10,142 nt of DNA, taken from positions 3,783 through 13,924 of the forward strand of contig DKFG01000044.1 in NCBI GenBank assembly GCA_002452325.1, in the 5' to 3' direction. Under the pieces are notes generated by a model. The model was not told the DNA's origin, did not search any database, and worked only from the letters and a program-made list of their open reading frames with translations. The translations under genes and the position numbers were made by a program. This document shows positions 6,994 through 10,142 of this stretch, one piece after another (position 1 is the stretch's first letter; each line of letters starts with the position of its first letter). The stretch is from Geobacter sp. UBA6802. GTDB lineage: Bacteria > Desulfobacterota > Desulfuromonadia > Geobacterales > Pseudopelobacteraceae.

Positions 6994-7935
6994 TTAGAAC
7001 GAATACCCGCCCAGCAGGAAGAAGTAGTTTGACCGTTTTTCAAAAAAGGTGATGTTGGGCAAGGTCTGCTCGTAGACAATGCCTGCAGTCAGCCAGAATT
7101 TTTTGAAATCAAAGGGGTTCTTCCAGAGGACAAGGGATGTTGCGCTGTAGCCCGGTTCCTTGAGGGTCGTGCCAAAGACTGGATTGGCGTTGTCATGCAT
7201 GCTGTATGAACCTGAAACCCGGTTGATCCAGGTCAGGTTCTGCTGCCGCCAGATCAGCGAGAACGCCCCGCCGGGAGAGCTGGACCGGTTTGCAGCGCCT
7301 TCGGCAATCTCCCGTTCAAAGGACAGCGAGGGAGTAAGCGTAAGAGAATCGGTCAGCTTGAGCGCATAGTTGATCCGCAGCAGGTGTTTGGTGCCGTCCC
7401 GCTTCAGATCAGGGTAGCGTTCACCGCTCTGATCGTTATTCACCAGCTTTGCCGAAACAGTGTAATGGGCGGAAAACGGGCTTCCGGCAATCCTATCCCA
7501 ACCGGCCCGAAGGCCGAAGTTCTGTACCTTGGTGGAGGATCTGTTGAGGGTGTAGGGATCTGCCCATTCGCTGCCCATGAAAGAGTAGAACAGGGCCGCA
7601 TCAACCGACCCCTGTGCCAGATCATGCTTGACCCCCACCGCTACCCGCCCGTAGTCCTCTTCTGTGGCTCCCAGAAAATACGTGTTCTTCAGCGAATCCT
7701 GACGGTAGCGCAGCAGCAGGGCCGGTATCGCCATGACCACGGTCTGGCTTTGGGGGCTGTTGCTGAGGCTGGCGATGGATGATTTGCCCCGGCCCCACAG
7801 GTTGTCAGATTTGCTGATAACCAGCAAGCCAGCGCCGACATCGGCAGTCAGGCTGTCTGCATGGGATGGCAGCGGAACAGTCAGCAGAATACTGGCGGTG
7901 AACAGCAGGCTCAGAAAAGAACGGGTGTATTGCAT
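6994..7935 (-). CDS. DUF2860-like outer-membrane beta-barrel protein
   Basis: This 313-residue protein begins with a signal peptide (MQYTRSFLSLLFTASILL..., likely cleaved after PSHA at residue 26). The rest is rich in alternating aromatic and polar strands and ends in a terminal phenylalanine (LLGGYSF), the usual outer-membrane assembly signal. The pattern of the family DUF2860 is visible: GVKHDLAQGSVDAALFY, a SEWADPYT segment, a NPVFGTT motif and NITFFEKRSNY near the end. The family has no established function; a porin-like or surface role is a guess. The start at 7935 has GGAG about 10 bases upstream. The first bases overlap the tail of a broken nuclease-like frame, suggesting that older DNA was deleted just upstream. 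Confidence 0.75.
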   Translation of the reverse strand: MQYTRSFLSLLFTASILLTVPLPSHADSLTADVGAGLLVISKSDNLWGRGKSSIASLSNSPQSQTVVMAIPALLLRYRQDSLKNTYFLGATEEDYGRVAVGVKHDLAQGSVDAALFYSFMGSEWADPYTLNRSSTKVQNFGLRAGWDRIAGSPFSAHYTVSAKLVNNDQSGERYPDLKRDGTKHLLRINYALKLTDSLTLTPSLSFEREIAEGAANRSSSPGGAFSLIWRQQNLTWINRVSGSYSMHDNANPVFGTTLKEPGYSATSLVLWKNPFDFKKFWLTAGIVYEQTLPNITFFEKRSNYFFLLGGYSF

Positions 7936-8066
7936 AGGGAATACTCCATTGGCCTCTGTAATGTCTCTGCAGATGATTCGATGATATGGATATCAGCTTC
8001 CAGTGACAGGAATTTTTCAAGTTTTTTCCTTAGGCCACCATTACAATTCCAGCTAACAATTCTCAT
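7911..8066 (-). pseudogene. 5' remnant of an endonuclease/exonuclease/phosphatase-family gene
   Basis: The frame starts MRIVSWNCNGGLRKKLEKF and continues with SLEADIHIIESS. This is the typical first beta strand, with the SWNCNG metal-site Asn motif, and second strand (ADI.IIQE in intact members) of Mg-dependent nucleases of the ExoIII/EEP fold. Intact members are well over 200 residues; here similarity stops after about residue 32. The remaining 19 codons read into the DUF2860 leader and first codons before a stop. AAGAGA precedes the ATG at a workable distance. The fragment is AT-rich like the DUF2442/DUF4160 genes to its right and unlike the GC-rich barrel gene to its left. I infer a deletion junction near 7970. 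The family call rests on one short motif-rich stretch. Confidence 0.6.
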
Positions 8067-8173
8067 GATTTCTCTTTTTTGGGCCAACGTCGTGGGGCGC
8101 ACCAGCGGCGCAGTTTTATCGAGCCGACTGTGTGCCGCCGCCTGATTGGAAACTTGGTAGACTCGTTTAACTG

Positions 8174-8443
8174 TTAGATTTGATGCTGACTTACAAGAGG
8201 ATAGTTTTCTGGATAAAGAATGCTGTTTACATCCAGATCAATATCCAGTTCAGGCCAGTAAAGGTGGTTTTCTGAGGGCATTTCGACATGCAGGATTTTC
8301 TTTATTGATGCTTCCTGAAACCACGGAAAATGTTCAAACGCCAAGAACATTTCTTTGGTATCAATCAGCATCCAAATTCCGTTGCATGAAATATTGGTAA
8401 CCTCAGCCGGGAAAATGTTGTTGCCATGCCTTGCGGATTTCAT
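8174..8443 (-). CDS. DUF2442 domain protein
   Basis: This 89-residue protein matches the DUF2442 pattern: VTNISCNGIWMLIDTKEMFLAFEHFPWF in the first half, then HLYWPELDIDLDVNSI and a C-terminal hydrophobic LYPENYPLV. No catalytic residues are known for the family. It is often encoded directly after a DUF4160 protein, as here, and such pairs have been suggested as toxin-antitoxin-like modules; the sequence alone does not show which partner would be toxic. The start at 8443 has AAGGAG about 8 bases upstream, inside the end of the DUF4160 gene, giving a 41-base overlap and strong coupling. The stop codon sits within ATCTAAC, discussed as a possible recombination-site motif. The DNA is AT-richer than the signalling genes. 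Confidence 0.85.
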   Translation of the reverse strand: MKSARHGNNIFPAEVTNISCNGIWMLIDTKEMFLAFEHFPWFQEASIKKILHVEMPSENHLYWPELDIDLDVNSILYPENYPLVSQHQI

Positions 8444-8642
8444 TTTGATGCTCCTTAATAAGGCTGTCCGCCTCGTTTAGTTCCCTCATTGAAAGACCGT
8501 GGTTTTGAGCAATTTGTATTTCCGGTTCTATCCAGAACTTGGCTTCTCCGTTGTTTGACTGCACATGAATATGCATTCTCGGCTCTTCCCTGGAAAAGAA
8601 GTAAAAACGAAAACCAGCCTCACGAAAAACAGTTGGACTCAT
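8403..8642 (-). CDS. DUF4160 domain protein
   Basis: This 79-residue protein shows the full DUF4160 pattern: MSPTVFREAGFRFYFFSREE at the start, then PRMHIHVQSNNGEAKFWIEPEI, NHGLSMRELNEADSLIKEHQNEIRKAWQQHF at the end. The HIHV segment and the C-terminal helix are the best conserved parts of the family. Function is not established; it is commonly paired with DUF2442, and the next gene here is such a partner, overlapping by 41 bases. The ATG at 8642 is preceded by TGAGGA about 10 bases upstream. The length is normal for the family, so the gene appears intact. Confidence 0.85.
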   Translation of the reverse strand: MSPTVFREAGFRFYFFSREEPRMHIHVQSNNGEAKFWIEPEIQIAQNHGLSMRELNEADSLIKEHQNEIRKAWQQHFPG

Positions 8643-8782
8643 AATAGTATATCCTCATTATACAACAGGATTTTGTCATTGATAGTAACGATCTCCGATA
8701 GCAATGGTCAATCCAATTGTTCGACATTGGTAATAAATGGGGGATACGCGACACGCGCCCTGCCGAGCACACACGGGACTGA

Positions 8783-8809
8783 GGCACCACCGGCTTGACC
8801 GGTGTTGCC
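8783..8809. repeat. Hairpin just after the PD-(D/E)XK nuclease gene
   Basis: An 11-bp stem with one mismatch (GGCACCACCGG / CCGGTGTTGCC) encloses a 5-base loop, CTTGA. It starts 5 bases after the stop of the minus-strand nuclease gene. There is no T tract on either side, so it is not a standard intrinsic terminator, though it could stabilise the mRNA end. It contains CTTGACCGGT, also found in the palindrome upstream of the same gene. Confidence 0.7.
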
Positions 8810-8814
8810 GATGG

Positions 8815-9678
8815 TTAGCCATTTTTGGGCGATACACCTTCAACCACCTCAACTCCAAGAATGTTTCTCAGCGGGACGAGTGATTGCGGGAACGTAGACT
8901 CCAGTACAAGCAAAGCTCTTGCATTTTGAGCACGCGCCTCCGAAACTTGCACTGCCTCCATAACCGCCCGATACTTAACACACTGAAAAAGTCCCCTGAC
9001 GATGTCGGCTTCTGAAGAAATTGCAGATTTGACTTCTGCTGCCACCCAACACTTTCTGTTAAAGAACGAGACATCGAGACTGTCACCTGATGGTAATGGC
9101 TGCTCAGTGATGCCGATTGGTGTACTTGCTTTTAGTCCAATTGCTTCGGGATTTTTCGCCACATACTCTTTTAGGGCTTTATGATGCTTGCTTTCACCGC
9201 CCCCAAATCCTCCTCCTGAAGCCTTGGATACAATCGGGGCGAAATCTGCTAATGTCGGCTCAAGTGAAAAAAATTCTAGAACTTTTTCCCATCGCGGATA
9301 TGTGAAAACACCTTGAAGTTCAGCTTCTACAATTGCGCGCTGTTGGCGTAGCGGCAAGGACGCAAAATCTTCTTTCTTTACGAGGAACCAGCCAATTCCT
9401 TCTCCGGGCAAACCAGTACTCTTATTGACGACAAGGCATTGGATTGGTGGCACTTTCTCCTTCCATTCCTTAGACAGTAGTTCCAGCGACTGTCCTATGC
9501 TACCAAGCACGTAATTGAGATTGCGAGCGTTAGGCATTTCCAGCTCTTCAGCAAGATCGGAGTAATAAATTGGAACACCGGCTTGCGCTTGACGGACAAG
9601 TAAGGGGAATGCAGCACGAGCTCGTTCTTGATAGAGTTTGTCGCCGGAAATTGGCTCAGAAATACTCGCTGTGCTCAT
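8815..9678 (-). CDS. Putative PD-(D/E)XK-fold nuclease with N-terminal helical domain
   Basis: This 287-residue protein has two parts. The N-terminal part (about 15-140) looks like a winged-helix-type domain: YYSDLAEELEMPNARNLNYVLGSIGQSL, then PPIQCLVVNKSTGLPGEGIGWF. A glycine-rich linker SGGGFGGGE (154-162) leads to the C-terminal part. There HHKALKEYVAKNPEAIGL, then LDVSFFNRKCWVAAEVKSAI, gives the D-x(12)-E-x-K core (Asp202, Glu215, Lys217) of PD-(D/E)XK nucleases. RGLFQCVKYRAVME (228-241) resembles the Q-x-x-KY helix that follows in many of them. A DNA-cleaving role in restriction or defence is plausible but inferred. The start at 9678 is fixed by AAGGAGA (9684-9690). The ATG overlaps a TGA of an upstream frame (9675-9677). 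I do not recognise a named restriction enzyme. Confidence 0.7.
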   Translation of the reverse strand: MSTASISEPISGDKLYQERARAAFPLLVRQAQAGVPIYYSDLAEELEMPNARNLNYVLGSIGQSLELLSKEWKEKVPPIQCLVVNKSTGLPGEGIGWFLVKKEDFASLPLRQQRAIVEAELQGVFTYPRWEKVLEFFSLEPTLADFAPIVSKASGGGFGGGESKHHKALKEYVAKNPEAIGLKASTPIGITEQPLPSGDSLDVSFFNRKCWVAAEVKSAISSEADIVRGLFQCVKYRAVMEAVQVSEARAQNARALLVLESTFPQSLVPLRNILGVEVVEGVSPKNG

Positions 9679-9726
9679 AAGCTTCTCCTTGATTGTTCTT
9701 CATTTTTGTGTTGGGGTAACTCGTAC

Positions 9727-9760
9727 TTGACCGGTTCACGCGCGCGCGTGAACCGGTCAA
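9727..9760. repeat. Perfect 34-bp palindrome with alternating CG core
   Basis: The half-site TTGACCGGTTCACGCGC is followed directly by its exact reverse complement, with no spacer and no mismatch; pairing stops abruptly on both sides. The core is ten bases of alternating C and G. It lies 48 bases upstream of the nuclease start. No T tract follows on either strand. It could be a cruciform or Z-DNA-prone site, an operator for a dimeric regulator, or a mobile repeat. Confidence 0.95.
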
Positions 9761-9781
9761 TCCCCCAAATGGAACAGTTCT

Positions 9782-9903
9782 TCAGCTCATGTTTGGCAAG
9801 CCAGTCATCACGGCGTCCAGCCGGTAGTACCGCAGCTTGCGGTTTACCTGACGCTTGCCATCCTGACGAACTTGTAAGTAATCCTTATAGGTTGCTCACT
9901 CAT
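9782..9903 (-). pseudogene. Frameshifted remnant, possibly RhuM-family
   Basis: The ATG at 9903 overlaps the stop of the upstream gene (ATGA) and follows an AGGGGAAAAGGG-like ribosome site, but its frame ends after 19 residues (stop 9844-9846). A shift of one base after MSEQ opens a second frame (9889-9782) reading YKDYLQVRQDGKRQVNRKLR, then YYRLDAVMTG. That resembles the internal segment of RhuM-type proteins (V...G.R.V.R...YYNLDAI), which are found in phage-like and defence-associated islands and are about 300 residues long. This piece is only about 35 residues, so the gene is both frameshifted and truncated. A third frame (9884-9675) stays open to the nuclease start and contains DDWLAKHELKNCSIWGIDRF; the original protein may have crossed all three frames. 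The family call is tentative. Confidence 0.4.
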
Positions 9904-10142
9904 CCCTTTTCCCCTTCAAGATCCGTCACCATCCCCTCAGCCATGGCAAATTGCAGAAACTCCAAGGCGTCGCTAGCAGGAATCCGCAATTGCTTGGCAA
10001 TGGCACCGGCAGTGCGTGTGCCATCCAGCTCTTCCAGCAGGCGGTAGTAGGGTTTAATCAGCGATTCAGTGCAGACCTCGCCATGGGCCGGATAGATGGC
10101 AGCCCAGGAGCCAGTCTGTTTCAGCTGTTTGCTGATCCAGGC
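9900..10142 (-). CDS. C-terminal part of a protein, possibly metallo-beta-lactamase fold
   Basis: Only the last 80 codons are present; the gene continues past the right edge. The fragment starts AWISKQLKQTGSWAAIYPAHGEVC. The IYPAHGE stretch resembles the last histidine motif (PGHG/PSHG) of metallo-beta-lactamase-fold hydrolases and flavodiiron-type proteins. After it, LLEELDGTRTAGAIAKQL and DALEFLQFAMAEGMVTDL look like a small winged-helix domain, which some members of that superfamily carry at the C-terminus. Codon use and GC content resemble the chromosomal core genes rather than the AT-rich island. Its stop overlaps the start of the frameshifted remnant (ATGA), which suggests that the two were once an operon. 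Confidence 0.55.
   Translation of the reverse strand, partial: AWISKQLKQTGSWAAIYPAHGEVCTESLIKPYYRLLEELDGTRTAGAIAKQLRIPASDALEFLQFAMAEGMVTDLEGEKG

Noticed and set aside
8641..8661. ATAAT/ATTAT inverted repeat at the DUF4160 start as an autoregulatory operator
   Set aside because: Only five bases per arm match and the region is AT-rich, so it may be chance.
8657..8662. Minus-strand TATAAT as a promoter -10 box for the DUF4160 gene
   Set aside because: It lies only 14 bases from the ATG and directly against the ribosome site, so transcription would start too late; no matching -35 box was found.
8643..8814. Second attC-like site between the nuclease and DUF4160 genes
   Set aside because: The nuclease stop lies in GGCTAAC, which breaks RYYYAAC, and no GTTRRRY partner occurs at the right distance.
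9628..10047. Plus-strand frame of 139 residues at the right edge
   Set aside because: It has no ribosome site, is of low-complexity composition, and lies opposite the minus-strand gene and remnant, which have family-like motifs.

Overview
The window looks like a chromosomal segment from a deltaproteobacterium of the Geobacter/Trichlorobacter/Pelobacter type. The reasons are the moderately GC-rich core genes, a CheB-CheR-PAS fusion next to a PAS-containing hybrid histidine kinase, an FKBP of the SlyD type with a cysteine/aspartate-rich insert, and an outer-membrane barrel resembling DUF2860. This placement is inferred from gene content; no database comparison was possible.

Layout. Bases 1-262 (minus) hold the start of a tRNA-dihydrouridine synthase-like gene. 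Bases 263-411 hold a long imperfect inverted repeat built from an 8-bp unit. A SlyD-like prolyl isomerase follows (412-891, minus). Next is a tight two-gene signalling operon on the minus strand: CheB-CheR-coiled coil-PAS-PAS fusion (3142-6123), then a PAS-PAS-HisKA-HATPase-REC hybrid kinase (982-3138). The second gene's Shine-Dalgarno lies inside the last codons of the first. Facing away from this operon is a stand-alone cyclic-nucleotide-binding domain protein (6316-6828, plus). The 5' leader of the CheB-CheR gene contains a terminator-like hairpin. A DUF2860-like outer-membrane protein (6994-7935, minus) and a possible 45-residue secreted peptide (6825-6962, minus) converge on the cyclic-nucleotide gene.

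From about 7940 to 9900 the character changes. The genes are AT-richer, small, poorly conserved or broken: a remnant of an endonuclease/exonuclease/phosphatase-type gene (7911-8066), an overlapping DUF4160/DUF2442 pair (8403-8642 and 8174-8443), a putative PD-(D/E)XK nuclease with an N-terminal helical domain (8815-9678), and a frameshifted remnant resembling RhuM-family proteins (9782-9903). This block also holds a perfect 34-bp palindrome and a second strong hairpin sharing a 10-mer with it. It reads as an accessory, partly decayed island, possibly of toxin-antitoxin or defence type. The right edge (9900-10142, minus) is the C-terminus of a gene that may encode a metallo-beta-lactamase-fold protein.

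How the genes work together. The CheB-CheR fusion and the hybrid kinase are almost certainly co-expressed and probably form one sensory pathway. The divergent cyclic-nucleotide-binding protein may add a second-messenger input, but nothing in the sequence proves this. The island genes are separate from the signalling operon. I see no rRNA, tRNA, CRISPR array or intact insertion sequence.
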